Shown here in pieces: positions 8,776 through 17,466 of a DNA stretch of 64,000 nt. The stretch's first letter is position 1. Every line of letters starts with the position of its first letter. Origin of the DNA: Marinobacter adhaerens HP15 (lineage in GTDB: Bacteria; Pseudomonadota; Gammaproteobacteria; Pseudomonadales; Oleiphilaceae); the NCBI RefSeq assembly GCF_000166295.1, contig NC_017506.1, positions 4,278,001 through 4,342,000 of the forward strand, in the 5' to 3' direction. Both the position numbers and the translations under genes were made by a program. The notes beneath the pieces were generated by a model. The model was not told where the DNA came from. It saw nothing but the letters and a program-made list of their open reading frames with translations, and searched no databases.

Positions 8776-9729
8776 TCAGGGCTTGACGCGCACCCGACCC
8801 CTGCCAAGGGCCTTTGACTCATACATCGCGCTGTCCGCCCTTGCCATAAGATTCTCGAGGTTTGGCTCGTCCGGGTGAAGGGATGAAATGCCGAAACTGG
8901 CGGTTGGCCGGATACGAACATCATGATATCGGACTGGTGTTTCATGCATGACGCCCAGTAGACGTTCTGCCAGTTCCGAAGCCTGAGCCGCATGAGCATC
9001 GCCGAGTAGGATCGCGAACTCTTCGCCACCAATGCGCGCCGCAATATCCGCCTCACGAACGTTGCTCATCAGAACCCGCCCCACGTGCCGCAATACTTCA
9101 TCTCCGGCATCGTGGCCGTGGTTATCATTGATCTTTTTGAAGTGGTCCAGATCAAACATGATGATCGCCAGAGGCGAGCCGTTTCTTCGGGTCTGTTTCA
9201 ACAGCTGATTGCCCAGTTCGAAAAAGGCTCTTCTGTTGTGAAGCCCGGTAAGGTCGTCCTCCAGAGCAGCGGCCCGGGCCTTTGCATGGGCCTCCTTTAG
9301 CGCCAGCTCCATCTCCTTCCGGTCGGTGATGTCTGTAGCAATTTCGAGGCGGACCAGTCGGCCGTCTATCCAGGGAATTGCCTGATCCCGGCATTGGTAC
9401 CAACGGTTGTCCAGTCGATTCTGGAATTCCCAGATATGCGGGGGAGATGGATTGCCTTCAGAATCAATCAGCAGGTGATTGGTGCAGAAGTCGCAGGGGC
9501 TGGCGTTATTCTGCAGGACTTCCCAGCACTTTTTCCCATCTATAGAGCCCCAGATTCTTCGGCCATAAGCGTTCATGTAAAGGAGCTCATGGGTTTCGAA
9601 ATCAGAGACGTAAACCAGGGCGTCCAGATTGTCGAGTACGGCCCTGAGACCTTCGGCCGGAGTAATCTCCGAAATGCCAGAACCTTCTGGAGCGGCCGGA
9701 ATGTTGAGAGAGGGAATGCCGGAGTTCAT
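8776..9729 (-). CDS. PAS-GGDEF diguanylate cyclase
   Basis: A 317-residue cytoplasmic protein with one PAS domain (about 28-140) and a C-terminal GGDEF domain. The active-site signature is GGEEF, preceded by FDLDHFKKINDNHGHDAGD, and an RxxD inhibitory site (READ) lies five residues upstream, indicating an active, product-inhibited cyclase. The PAS domain contains a pair of Cys residues in SPCDFCTNHLL that could bind metal or sense redox state; this is speculative. A short helical linker joins the domains. It is convergent with the YdiI-like gene and lies downstream of the second HD-GYP gene on the same strand, 75 bases away. Confidence 0.9.
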   Translation of the reverse strand: MNSGIPSLNIPAAPEGSGISEITPAEGLRAVLDNLDALVYVSDFETHELLYMNAYGRRIWGSIDGKKCWEVLQNNASPCDFCTNHLLIDSEGNPSPPHIWEFQNRLDNRWYQCRDQAIPWIDGRLVRLEIATDITDRKEMELALKEAHAKARAAALEDDLTGLHNRRAFFELGNQLLKQTRRNGSPLAIIMFDLDHFKKINDNHGHDAGDEVLRHVGRVLMSNVREADIAARIGGEEFAILLGDAHAAQASELAERLLGVMHETPVRYHDVRIRPTASFGISSLHPDEPNLENLMARADSAMYESKALGRGRVRVKP

Positions 9730-9760
9730 GTTTTGATGTGCCGGAATCTGTTTGAAAAGC

Positions 9761-9766
9761 AGTATA
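9761..9766 (-). promoter_or_regulatory. Candidate -10 box for the PAS-GGDEF gene
   Basis: On the minus strand the sequence reads TATACT about 32 bases before the start codon at 9729. No convincing -35 hexamer is seen at the right spacing, so the call is tentative. Confidence 0.3.
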
Positions 9767-9804
9767 GCAGGGCATTCCGGGTTAGAAAGTAACAGACTGT
9801 CCCT

Positions 9805-11142
9805 TTATGTGGCGCCAGTACTAAGGCGTGGAGTGGTTACAATCAGCCCCTGATCGACAAACTCCTGGAGTACTATGTTGTAGGTACCATCCGGGACCTC
9901 CCGGGCAATGCGGTAGATTTCGCCTGAGGCATCTTCGGGACTGACCTTAAGGTCTACCGTCCGATAGGGGGCCATCACGCTTTTGTCAGACTCCCTGACC
10001 AGCAGAACGCAAGGCTTGAGTTTATGCTCCGGCCGGCTCTCCACAACGATGCCAACCTCGCCGTTGACCATCTCGACGATGGACCCTGGCGGGTACACCC
10101 CGATCATCTGGATGAAGGCATCCGCCAGCTCTTCATCGAACTGGGTGCCGCGGTGCTTGTGAATAATTTCCAGCGCCTGCATTGAGGCCCGCCCCTTGTC
10201 GTAGACCCGGTTGCTGGTAATGGCATCGTAGGTGTCCACCAATCCTATGATCTTGGCAAAGTAGGGGATTTGCTGGGCGTAAAGGCCCCGGGGATAGCCT
10301 GAACCATCCATCCGCTCGTGGTGGCTGAATGCCACATCCACGGCGGTGTTCAGGGAATTGCTGGTCCCCATCAGTATGGTGCGGCCGTGGGTGGTGTGGT
10401 GACGCATAACGTCGAACTCTTTCGGTGTCAGTGCTCCCGGCTTGTTGAGGATCTCATCGGGAATCCGGGTCTTGCCGACATCATGGAGCAGGCCACACAG
10501 GGCCAGATTGCGGATTTCTCCTTCAAGCAATCCAAGGTGTTTGCCAAAGGCAGCGGCCAAAATGGACACATTGATGCAGTGCTCGGCGGTGTACTCATCC
10601 TGGTGCTTGATCTTGGTGAGCAGCAACAGGGCGTTTTCATTGCGGAGTACGCTCTCCACACAGTGGTTCACCACTGTCCGGGCATTGTTCAGATCCAGGG
10701 TACGGCCAACCCTGAGTCCGGACATGATCGATTTGGCGGTTTTCTGGGCCTCCTCGAAGCGTATGATCGCCGTTTCCATCTCCTGTCCGGCGTCGATTTT
10801 GTTGATGTACCTGACACGCTTGCGGGGCGGTACAGGTTTATGGGCATCCTGCTCGGATTCGGTGACCTGTTTTCTGCGGAAAAGCCCCATCAGACCTGAA
10901 GACTTGCGGCCGTTGCCATTTCCGTACTTCGGCAACGGTGCGCCATCGATACGACCTTCGATGAACACGAAATCACACTGTGCCCGCAGCGCATCAATGT
11001 CCGCCTGGTCACGAATAACAAAGCCCTGAATCAGGAAGTTGGTATCTTCCCAGGGGCGGTCCAGTCGGATGACATGCATGCCGATGGCAAGTTCTGATAC
11101 GTCGACCTGGCTTTCAACAATTTCCTGATGCGGTGCACTCAT
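9805..11142 (-). CDS. DUF3391 / HD-GYP c-di-GMP phosphodiesterase (paralogue 2)
   Basis: A 445-residue paralogue of the protein at 4426-5766, with the same DUF3391 (ELAIGMHVIRLDRPWEDTNF) plus HD-GYP layout. HDVGK and HHERMDGSGYPRGL keep the full catalytic set, so it should hydrolyse c-di-GMP. The ATG at 11142 was chosen because AGGA lies seven bases upstream; a longer in-frame start at 11238 has no such support. The linker between the domains (about 75-125) is the most divergent part of the pair and could carry different regulatory inputs. The two copies bracket the block of c-di-GMP genes. Confidence 0.9.
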   Translation of the reverse strand: MSAPHQEIVESQVDVSELAIGMHVIRLDRPWEDTNFLIQGFVIRDQADIDALRAQCDFVFIEGRIDGAPLPKYGNGNGRKSSGLMGLFRRKQVTESEQDAHKPVPPRKRVRYINKIDAGQEMETAIIRFEEAQKTAKSIMSGLRVGRTLDLNNARTVVNHCVESVLRNENALLLLTKIKHQDEYTAEHCINVSILAAAFGKHLGLLEGEIRNLALCGLLHDVGKTRIPDEILNKPGALTPKEFDVMRHHTTHGRTILMGTSNSLNTAVDVAFSHHERMDGSGYPRGLYAQQIPYFAKIIGLVDTYDAITSNRVYDKGRASMQALEIIHKHRGTQFDEELADAFIQMIGVYPPGSIVEMVNGEVGIVVESRPEHKLKPCVLLVRESDKSVMAPYRTVDLKVSPEDASGEIYRIAREVPDGTYNIVLQEFVDQGLIVTTPRLSTGAT

Positions 11143-11305
11143 ACTCTGATCCTGAATCCCTGGAGCACTATTTTGAGGCAAAAAACCTCTGACAGGATGG
11201 ACCGGATTGCAAAATCTGGTCAAATAATGTTCATTCAACAGGTTGGCGGCCGGTTTCGTCGGGGTTGTGTTTCCGGGCTCGGCGTCGCTCAGAGGGGGTC
11301 TTCCA

Positions 11306-11986
11306 ATGACTGACCATCGTTCCTTTCATCTCTGGTGGCTTGCACTGGCTGCGGCGCTTATCCCGCTGTTAACCATCCATATCACGTTTTCCGTTTCAGT
11401 GCTGGAAGGGCATGTGGAGCTATGCAATCCATACTGGGACAGCTGCACCAGCATCAGCCGGACTGGTCGTCACGGCACCTCCTACTTCATTTTCAAAGGT
11501 ACCATGCTGCCGGCGGCTCTGTTGGGCATTCTGTTCTGGTGGCTTAACGGTCGGTGGCTGCGCCAGCTCGGCGTTCATTCCAGCGGTGTGGCCTGGGTCC
11601 CCTGGCTGGGCCTGGTGGCCAGCGTCTCGCTCGGCGCCTATACCCTGGCTCTGGGACACGCCGGGGACGGCTTCAACCTGATCCGCCGTATTGGCGTGGT
11701 TCTGTATTTCTCGCTCACGTTCATCTGTGAGCTGCTGGTCAGTTCCGGATTGCGCAGCCATCCGTTGTGGAAGAACACGGGCATGAGGCTGCTGAATCTT
11801 TGCCAGCTTATTCTGGCGGTAGGCATTCTTTCAGTCATCCTGAATGGCGTGGCGCCCGAGTTCTACAGCCGCAAGGACGATGCATTCGAGTGGATTCTGG
11901 CGTTCCTGATCAATGCTCACGCGCTCTGGCTGGCTTTGCTGTGGAAGAAAAACCGATTCCGCGTGCGCCTCTGGGCCGATTCCTAG
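11306..11986 (+). CDS. Multi-pass membrane protein, possibly Frag1/DRAM/Sfk1-like
   Basis: A 226-residue integral membrane protein with roughly five or six hydrophobic segments, beginning HLWWLALAAALIPLLTIHIT. The first extracytoplasmic loop holds two Cys residues (LCNPYWDSC) followed by SISRTGRHGTSYFIF, which recalls the first loop of Frag1/DRAM/Sfk1 proteins; I am not certain of that link. The start at 11306 is preceded by GAGGGGG. It is divergent from the HD-GYP gene and overlaps the TauE-like gene by four bases, tail to tail. No function can be assigned. Confidence 0.6.
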   Translation: MTDHRSFHLWWLALAAALIPLLTIHITFSVSVLEGHVELCNPYWDSCTSISRTGRHGTSYFIFKGTMLPAALLGILFWWLNGRWLRQLGVHSSGVAWVPWLGLVASVSLGAYTLALGHAGDGFNLIRRIGVVLYFSLTFICELLVSSGLRSHPLWKNTGMRLLNLCQLILAVGILSVILNGVAPEFYSRKDDAFEWILAFLINAHALWLALLWKKNRFRVRLWADS

Positions 11987-12714
11987 AGTGAGATCAGCCC
12001 GCGAATCAGCGCCGCCGTTCCGGCGATGGCAGCGATACCGAGAATTACCGGGCGAAGCCCCTCGAAGGGCATACGGTGGACCAGCTTGCCTGACAGCCAG
12101 AAGCCCAGGAATACTCCAGGAAAAGTAACGGCGAACAGGAAAAGCTCTCGGGTTCCCAGGTAGCCAGAAGCGAGCAGGCCTGACAGGCTCAGCACGCTGG
12201 CAGCCAGGAAGAAAGCCGACATGTTGGCCCTGACCAACGGTCCCTTTTCATTCTGGTAAATCAGCGCAATTGGCGGTCCACCCACGGCGGTAATCGTACC
12301 CATGTAGGTGGAAGCGGCTCCGGCCAGCACGCTGTTCCGTGCGTTGAGCGCCGGCTTGAGACCGCCAACACTGAGCGCTACGCCGGCAAGAATGAGAATG
12401 CCGAAGGTCAGTTCGAAGCCTTTGGTCGAAATCACCAGCAACGTCAGTGCTGCCAGGACTGCCCCGGCAACGCCGCCACCGATGGCAAAACGCACTTCCC
12501 TGACCTGCAATGCGCCGCGATTGCGGATCAGCATGAATACAGTGAGCAGAGTGGCATTCAGGATCAGGGGGCCGGGCACTAACACCGGGCTGATCAGGAA
12601 TAGCAATGGCGCGGCCAGTGTGCCAATGCCATAGCCGGCCACGCCTTGCAGGCAGGCTCCGGCAAGAATGGCAAGGTTGGCCAGAAGAATCTGTAACAGC
12701 GACACATCTGTCAA
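11983..12714 (-). CDS. TauE/SafE (TSUP) family membrane transporter
   Basis: A 243-residue membrane protein with about eight hydrophobic helices and the TSUP-type N-terminal repeat GACLQGVAGYGIGTLAAPLL. A second similar repeat (AGAASTYMGTITAVGGPPIA) marks the second half, as expected for the inverted duplication in this family. Members export sulfite, sulfoacetate or related organic anions. No sulfonate or taurine genes are nearby, so the substrate is open. It ends convergently with the membrane protein at 11306-11986, sharing four bases, and no terminator hairpin is visible between them. Confidence 0.85.
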   Translation of the reverse strand: MTDVSLLQILLANLAILAGACLQGVAGYGIGTLAAPLLFLISPVLVPGPLILNATLLTVFMLIRNRGALQVREVRFAIGGGVAGAVLAALTLLVISTKGFELTFGILILAGVALSVGGLKPALNARNSVLAGAASTYMGTITAVGGPPIALIYQNEKGPLVRANMSAFFLAASVLSLSGLLASGYLGTRELFLFAVTFPGVFLGFWLSGKLVHRMPFEGLRPVILGIAAIAGTAALIRGLISL

Positions 12715-12814
12715 AGGAAATCACCAAAAAGGTCAGGAGAGTAGGCCGGAGCAACGCCGGTTTGATATTGATACACTGCCGGATTACGAGCATAGCCGAA
12801 ACGATCGAAGCCCG

Positions 12815-13273
12815 ATGATTCTACAGACTGAAAATCGAAACTGCCCCTGCGGAAGCGGTAAATCCTACAGCGAATGCTGCCAGCCTCTCCATCAGGGCGA
12901 AGCAGCGTCTACTCCGGAAGCGCTGATGCGATCCCGGTATGCGGCCTTCGTTCTGAAGCTGCCGGATTATCTGAGGGCCACCTGGCACGAGAGTTCACGG
13001 CCAGAGACGCTTAGCCTGGAAGACTCACCAGACTGGACCTCCTTGCAGATCCTGGACACCAGCCAGTCCGGCGATCGTGGCACGGTGCTTTTTCGTGCGG
13101 TCTACCGCCTGGGCAAGGGCTGGGGGTTTCTCGAAGAAAACTCCGATTTTGTCCGTGAGCAGGGCCGCTGGTATTACCTTCGTGGTGACACCAGCGAGGG
13201 CCAGTTGAAGCCCGGTCGCAACGAACCCTGCCCCTGCGGGAGTGGCCGAAAGCACAAGGCCTGCTGCCTGTAA
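12815..13273 (+). CDS. ychJ: YchJ-like protein with two SEC-C motifs (UPF0225)
   Basis: A 152-residue cytoplasmic protein with a SEC-C zinc motif at each end: CPCGSGKSYSECC near residue 8 and CPCGSGRKHKACC at the C-terminus. The middle is an NTF2-like YchJ domain (EALMRSRYAAFVLKLPDYL, TWHESSRP). This arrangement is typical of YchJ/UPF0225. SEC-C motifs bind zinc and, in SecA, SecB; the role of YchJ itself is not established to my knowledge. The start MILQTENRNCPCGSG at 12815 fits the family; the upstream in-frame extension does not. The ribosome-binding site is weak. Confidence 0.88.
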   Translation: MILQTENRNCPCGSGKSYSECCQPLHQGEAASTPEALMRSRYAAFVLKLPDYLRATWHESSRPETLSLEDSPDWTSLQILDTSQSGDRGTVLFRAVYRLGKGWGFLEENSDFVREQGRWYYLRGDTSEGQLKPGRNEPCPCGSGRKHKACCL

Positions 13274-13280
13274 ACGCCCG

Positions 13281-13661
13281 TTACTCGAAGGACGGCAGTT
13301 CGGGTTTGGCAACCGGTTTGTTGGCTTCCTGCCAGGCATCAAATCCTCCGGCGATGGACTGCACGTGCATGTAGCCCATTTCTTTCAGGGCTTTGGCACT
13401 CAACGCGGCTCGCCCAGATGTCTTGCAGTAACACACGATGTTCATGTCGCGGCTCTCGAACGCCGGATCATTGGTGAACTTGAACTCCAGCAAACCACGG
13501 GAAATGTTGACCGCGCCGGGTATGTGGCCGGCCCGGTACTCATCCGCATCACGCACATCGAGGAGTAAGTCAGCGTTCTTGATGGCGTCTTCCGCCTGAT
13601 CAAGAGGTACTTCCTGAATCTCTTTCCTGGCGGCTTCTACCAGATCATGGGCAGTTTTCAT
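13281..13661 (-). CDS. Single-domain rhodanese-like sulfurtransferase
   Basis: A 126-residue protein made almost entirely of one rhodanese domain. LLLDVRDADEYRAGHIPGAVNI is the N-terminal hallmark, quoted here only as DVRDADEYRAGHIPGA, and VCYCKTSGRAA contains the active-site loop with the persulfide-forming Cys. The start at 13661 is fixed by GAGGAG eight bases upstream. It is convergent with ychJ, with only seven bases between the stop codons. The sulfur donor and acceptor are unknown; a general sulfur-transfer or detoxification role is the cautious reading. Confidence 0.88.
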   Translation of the reverse strand: MKTAHDLVEAARKEIQEVPLDQAEDAIKNADLLLDVRDADEYRAGHIPGAVNISRGLLEFKFTNDPAFESRDMNIVCYCKTSGRAALSAKALKEMGYMHVQSIAGGFDAWQEANKPVAKPELPSFE

Positions 13662-13745
13662 GGTTAAGCTCCTCATACTGATGGAATAAGGTTATACCTC
13701 AGGATAAGGGTTTGGGGCGCCAGGCGACACCCCGTACATGCATGA

Positions 13746-14120
13746 TTAAGCGGTTTCGTTATCTCCGATGGCGCAGGCGTATTTGCGCTCATAGCGTTTG
13801 TCTGCCCATTTCCCGTAGATGCGCGAGGCAATCTGGAAGATACCTGGCCACAGCAGGGGTTTGAACAGAAAACCAAAGGGCGTGTGGGACCAGGCGCGAA
13901 CATTTGCGGGCAGGCCGATGACCCATTCGCCGGTCCAGGTCATCAGGTGCAGGCGTCTGAGCAGAGCTTCGTGACTTGGCAGGTTGGCGCTGCCGTCGCG
14001 CTGTTCATGGATGTCTGCAAAGATCAGATCGCCACGCTGGAGTTTGCGCAGGGTGCGGATCTCTTTGGCGCAAAGTGGGCATTGTCCGTCGTAAAACAGG
14101 GTGTCATAACGGGGCTCCAT
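13746..14120 (-). CDS. DCC family (DUF393) thiol-disulfide oxidoreductase-like protein
   Basis: A 124-residue protein with the DCC signature FYDGQCPLCAKEIRTL near its N-terminus; the CxxC pair suggests thioredoxin-like redox chemistry, though activity is rarely demonstrated in this family. The start at 14120 is supported by GGAGG five bases upstream; the upstream TTG in frame is less likely. Its first 17 bases overlap the 3' end of the SixA-CHAD gene, so the two are probably one transcript. The C-terminal half has conserved Trp and Arg residues but no other motif I recognise. Confidence 0.8.
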   Translation of the reverse strand: MEPRYDTLFYDGQCPLCAKEIRTLRKLQRGDLIFADIHEQRDGSANLPSHEALLRRLHLMTWTGEWVIGLPANVRAWSHTPFGFLFKPLLWPGIFQIASRIYGKWADKRYERKYACAIGDNETA

Positions 14121-15456
14121 CGAGTCCTCCAAGGGTCAGAATCTGTTTCCGGGCGTTCGCTTTGTGGTTTCCCAGCGTTTCCACGATTCCATTGAGCGCG
14201 GCTGGCAGTACCTCTGGCGCCGCCTGGCGGAACTGGTCGAGAAGCAAAATCTGAACGTGCAGATCCTGGAACCGGCCATAGAGCTCTTGCCGCTCCTTTA
14301 ACGTTTTCAGGTTGCGCTTCCAGGTTTTTGCATCCAGTTCCATCAGGTAACGGATTCGTTTGAGTTGCTTGCGCAGCCGATGGATATCTTCATCCGGTGA
14401 AGTATGCATCAGCTCGGCAGTGCGTTTATTGAACTCCTTGATACGACGTTCCACGGCCCTTCGGATGTCTTTCGGCCGGAGTGTTGCGGCCAATTTCTGA
14501 AACTTTCGCGAATCAATCAGATTGCGCCAGTGTTCCAGGCTGTCCTGGTAGCGCTTGCTTTTCAGTCGCTTTGCCAGCTTTTTATGATGGCTGGCGGCTT
14601 CGCGCTCGAACCAGATCTGCAAGGCTGCCCGAATTTCCGCGTCATCTGCGCAAAGTTCCGGCAGGTCCTGAAGAAACACGTGAAGGTCGCGCAGTGGGCC
14701 CGTTGCCCTTGCATGGCGCTTCAGGGTTTTAACCCCCTTGGCCAGCGACTTGTCACCAGTCACGTCCTGAACCGATTCGGCGATGGCCCGGCTGCGTCGA
14801 ATCGCAATCCGGTACTGGTGCAGAAATTCGTCATCCAGGCCAAGGGCGACGCCCCGTTCCAGTTGCCTTAGCCGATCAAGTTGATGGTGAAGGGCCTTGG
14901 GAATGTCGCTTGCAGGATCGTCCCCCGCGGTTCTGGCTCTCTTTTTAAGCTTTCGTTCGAAGTGGGCGTAGCTGTAATCCTTTGGCGTTATCAGAGTCAC
15001 CAGTTTGCCCTTGCCGCGACCAATCTGGCGCCAGTGTTTGATCGAAAGCCGGATGTGAATAACGCTGGCGGTGGGTAGCTGTTCTGGGGGCTGCTTCAGT
15101 AGGGACTGGGCCAGTTCCAGTAACGCCGGGTTGTGGCCGACCAGGGTAATCTGTGGAGCGTCCGCCTGCTCTTCAAGCCATGCGAGTAGTCGCCGATAGT
15201 CGAAGGTATATAGCGCACTCAGGGTATGGTAGCGCTCGGCTGCGACTGTGTCGGGCAGTATGCCTTGCAATGTCGCGACGGCCCGCCTGGCGCTGCTGCT
15301 GTATACCTCGCCTTCGAACGCGCCGACAGATTTCAGGGCATTTCCCAACGGCGCCAGTTGGCTGACGCCCCGTGCACTGAGGGGGCGTTCCCGGTCAGAA
15401 AGTGTTTCATCGGCCCAGCTGGACTTGGCGTGGCGTACCAGAAACAGGTGCTTCAT
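14104..15456 (-). CDS. SixA-like histidine phosphatase fused to a CHAD domain
   Basis: A 450-residue two-domain protein. Residues 1-150 are a SixA-type histidine phosphatase, with catalytic LVRHAKSSW at the N-terminus and LVGHNPALLEL carrying the second His. Residues about 170-440 form a CHAD domain: a helical module rich in conserved His, Arg and Lys that binds polyphosphate (RLRQLERGVALGLDDEFLHQ, HQYRIAIRRSRAI, RLRKQLKRIRYLMEL are typical). The fusion suggests a phosphatase recruited to, or acting on, polyphosphate. The last bases overlap the DCC gene. Separate domain identities are firm; the combined function is inference. Confidence 0.85.
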   Translation of the reverse strand: MKHLFLVRHAKSSWADETLSDRERPLSARGVSQLAPLGNALKSVGAFEGEVYSSSARRAVATLQGILPDTVAAERYHTLSALYTFDYRRLLAWLEEQADAPQITLVGHNPALLELAQSLLKQPPEQLPTASVIHIRLSIKHWRQIGRGKGKLVTLITPKDYSYAHFERKLKKRARTAGDDPASDIPKALHHQLDRLRQLERGVALGLDDEFLHQYRIAIRRSRAIAESVQDVTGDKSLAKGVKTLKRHARATGPLRDLHVFLQDLPELCADDAEIRAALQIWFEREAASHHKKLAKRLKSKRYQDSLEHWRNLIDSRKFQKLAATLRPKDIRRAVERRIKEFNKRTAELMHTSPDEDIHRLRKQLKRIRYLMELDAKTWKRNLKTLKERQELYGRFQDLHVQILLLDQFRQAAPEVLPAALNGIVETLGNHKANARKQILTLGGLDGAPL

Positions 15457-15682
15457 TGGCCTACCTTCGTAGTGGTCCTTTAGTCTGATTCCCGCTCAAG
15501 ACAATCGGGTTACTGCCGTTACTGTACCTAGCTGAAAATAATGGTGGAAGGTTTGTCCGTTGGCAGGCGGCTTGGCGAATCAGTACGCCTGCTGAAACCT
15601 GCCTTAACAAACTGGAACAGATCACGCCAAGTGGTCCGTGGATAATCCTCACCAACGGAAATTCCCTGGAGAGTTCGGAAAA

Positions 15683-17359
15683 ATGAATGTCTTGAGTAAA
15701 GTGAAAATACGCTCGCGCTTGCTGGTGGCAGTACTTGTGCCGGTACTCGTTACGGCGGCAACATTGGCGTGGATCACCGCCAGTCAGATTCAGGCCAATG
15801 GTGAAGATGAGCTCAAGCGTCTTGAGAACAGCCTCCTGGAAGCACGGAAGGCTGGTTTACAGAATCTCATTGATGCCGCAGAGGCCGTGGTTCTGGAGGC
15901 CAAGAATGACCCATCGATGACGGAGGCGGAAGCGAAGGAGGCGGCAGCGGCGCGCCTGCGCTCGATCCGTTTTGATGAGACGAACTACGTGTTCGCCTAT
16001 ACCAGGGATGTATACAACCTGGCCTATGCCCCGGACCCTTCCAAAGAAGGACCGACCAAGAATCCGGTTGTCAGGGGGTTGGTGGCCGATCTGTTCGCCG
16101 CTGCCCGCGGTGAGGGCTTCTACGGCTATGACTGGATGAACCCTGCCTCCGGCAATGAAGAACCCAAGATGTCCTATTCCACCATTATCCCGGACTGGGA
16201 CTGGATGATCGGTGCTGGTGTCTACATTACCGATATTGACCGGCAGGTCGCTGCTGCTCGCGAGGACATTGAAGCGGGTATGGTGGAGGCCTTGGGCTTT
16301 ATCCTTCTGGTGACGGTTGTGGTTGTCGTAATTGCTTTGGTGATCGGCGTATTCGTTGGCCGTAGCGTGACCCGGCCGCTGAAGAACGTCAGCAACATGA
16401 TGCAGGAAATTGCTGATGGTGAGGGCGATCTCCGCCAGCGGTTGCCGGATGAGGGTACCGACGAGCTGGCCGAGCTCGGTCGTCGTTTCAATGCCTTTGT
16501 TGTGAAGATTCAGGACACCATGCGAGAAGTTGGCGCCACCACGGATCAGGTGGCGTCCGCGGCGGAAGAGCTCAGCCGGGTCGCGAATGAAACCCGGGCC
16601 TCGGTTCAGGAACAGGGCTCCGAGACTGACCAGATTGCCTCTGCGATCAATGAAATGGCCGCGACCATCCAGCAGATTTCCGGCAATGCCAATGAGGTTG
16701 AGAGCTCGGCCTCGGACGCCGACCGCATGGCCCGTGAGGGTGGTGAAACCATTAGCAGTGCCCAGGGCGCGGTGAACAAGCTGTCCGAGGAGATCGAGGA
16801 CACGGCCCGCAGTATCAACGCCCTTGCGGAAAAATCCGATGAGATCCAGCAGGTACTGGATGTCATTCATGCGGTAACTGAACAGACCAACCTGCTGGCT
16901 CTCAATGCGGCCATCGAAGCTGCACGGGCTGGTGAGCATGGCCGAGGCTTCTCGGTGGTTGCTGATGAAGTACGCCAGCTTGCAAAACGCAGCGCCGAGT
17001 CCGCTGATCAGATTCGTACCATGATTGACGGCTTTGTGACTGAATCCAAGGCATCGGTGGAGCGGATGAACAAATCACGCAACCGTTCAACGGAAACGGT
17101 CGAAAGGATCAATCATGCAACCAGCGCGCTGCGAACCATCGAGACCTCGGTTGGCAAGATTCATGATCAGGTAACTCAGATTGCAACAGCCTCGGAGCAA
17201 CAAAGCCAGGTTGCCGAAGAGATCAACCAGAACGTCGTGCGGATCGTTGATGCTGCCCAGCGCAGTGATACTGGCGTAACCCAGACCAACGAGGCCAGCC
17301 ACGAACTGGCGCGTCTGGGTGAGAGCTTGCGGGATCTGGTAGGGCAGTTCAAAGTCTGA
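15683..17359 (+). CDS. Methyl-accepting chemotaxis protein with single Cache (sCache_2) sensor
   Basis: A 558-residue chemoreceptor. A signal-anchor helix ([19 protein letters not shown]) precedes a periplasmic Cache_2 sensor (about 40-200; [16 protein letters not shown] is its characteristic end), a second helix ([20 protein letters not shown]), a HAMP domain ([20 protein letters not shown]), and the cytoplasmic signalling tip ([20 protein letters not shown]). No C-terminal CheR-binding pentapeptide is present. Start at 15683 follows a GGAGAG motif. The Cache_2 family binds small organic acids among others, and the next gene is a 2-oxo acid-type binding protein. A hairpin lies just after the stop. 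Confidence 0.92.
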   Translation: MNVLSKVKIRSRLLVAVLVPVLVTAATLAWITASQIQANGEDELKRLENSLLEARKAGLQNLIDAAEAVVLEAKNDPSMTEAEAKEAAAARLRSIRFDETNYVFAYTRDVYNLAYAPDPSKEGPTKNPVVRGLVADLFAAARGEGFYGYDWMNPASGNEEPKMSYSTIIPDWDWMIGAGVYITDIDRQVAAAREDIEAGMVEALGFILLVTVVVVVIALVIGVFVGRSVTRPLKNVSNMMQEIADGEGDLRQRLPDEGTDELAELGRRFNAFVVKIQDTMREVGATTDQVASAAEELSRVANETRASVQEQGSETDQIASAINEMAATIQQISGNANEVESSASDADRMAREGGETISSAQGAVNKLSEEIEDTARSINALAEKSDEIQQVLDVIHAVTEQTNLLALNAAIEAARAGEHGRGFSVVADEVRQLAKRSAESADQIRTMIDGFVTESKASVERMNKSRNRSTETVERINHATSALRTIETSVGKIHDQVTQIATASEQQSQVAEEINQNVVRIVDAAQRSDTGVTQTNEASHELARLGESLRDLVGQFKV

Positions 17360-17370
17360 GCGCGGCTCAG

Positions 17371-17396
17371 GGTGTTCTGCCGATTGGCGGAACACC
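17371..17396 (+). other. Hairpin downstream of the chemoreceptor gene
   Basis: GGTGTTCTGCC and GGCGGAACACC pair over 11 positions with one G-U and a GATT loop. No T-run follows on either strand, so it is not a standard intrinsic terminator; it could limit exonuclease decay or weaken read-through into the next gene. Confidence 0.5.
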
Positions 17397-17466
17397 ATGA
17401 GGAAGCTATGATGGTCACGCGAAAGAAATACCTGTTTTCATACCAACAATAATGGAAGCCAACACA

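Noticed and set aside
15457..15682. Sigma28 (flagellar) promoter for the chemoreceptor gene
   Set aside because: A TAACAAA...GCCAAG arrangement near 15605 is a poor match to TAAA-N15-GCCGATAA; not strong enough to report.
17371..17396. Intrinsic terminator after the chemoreceptor gene
   Set aside because: The hairpin is good but no T-run follows on either strand; listed only as a hairpin.
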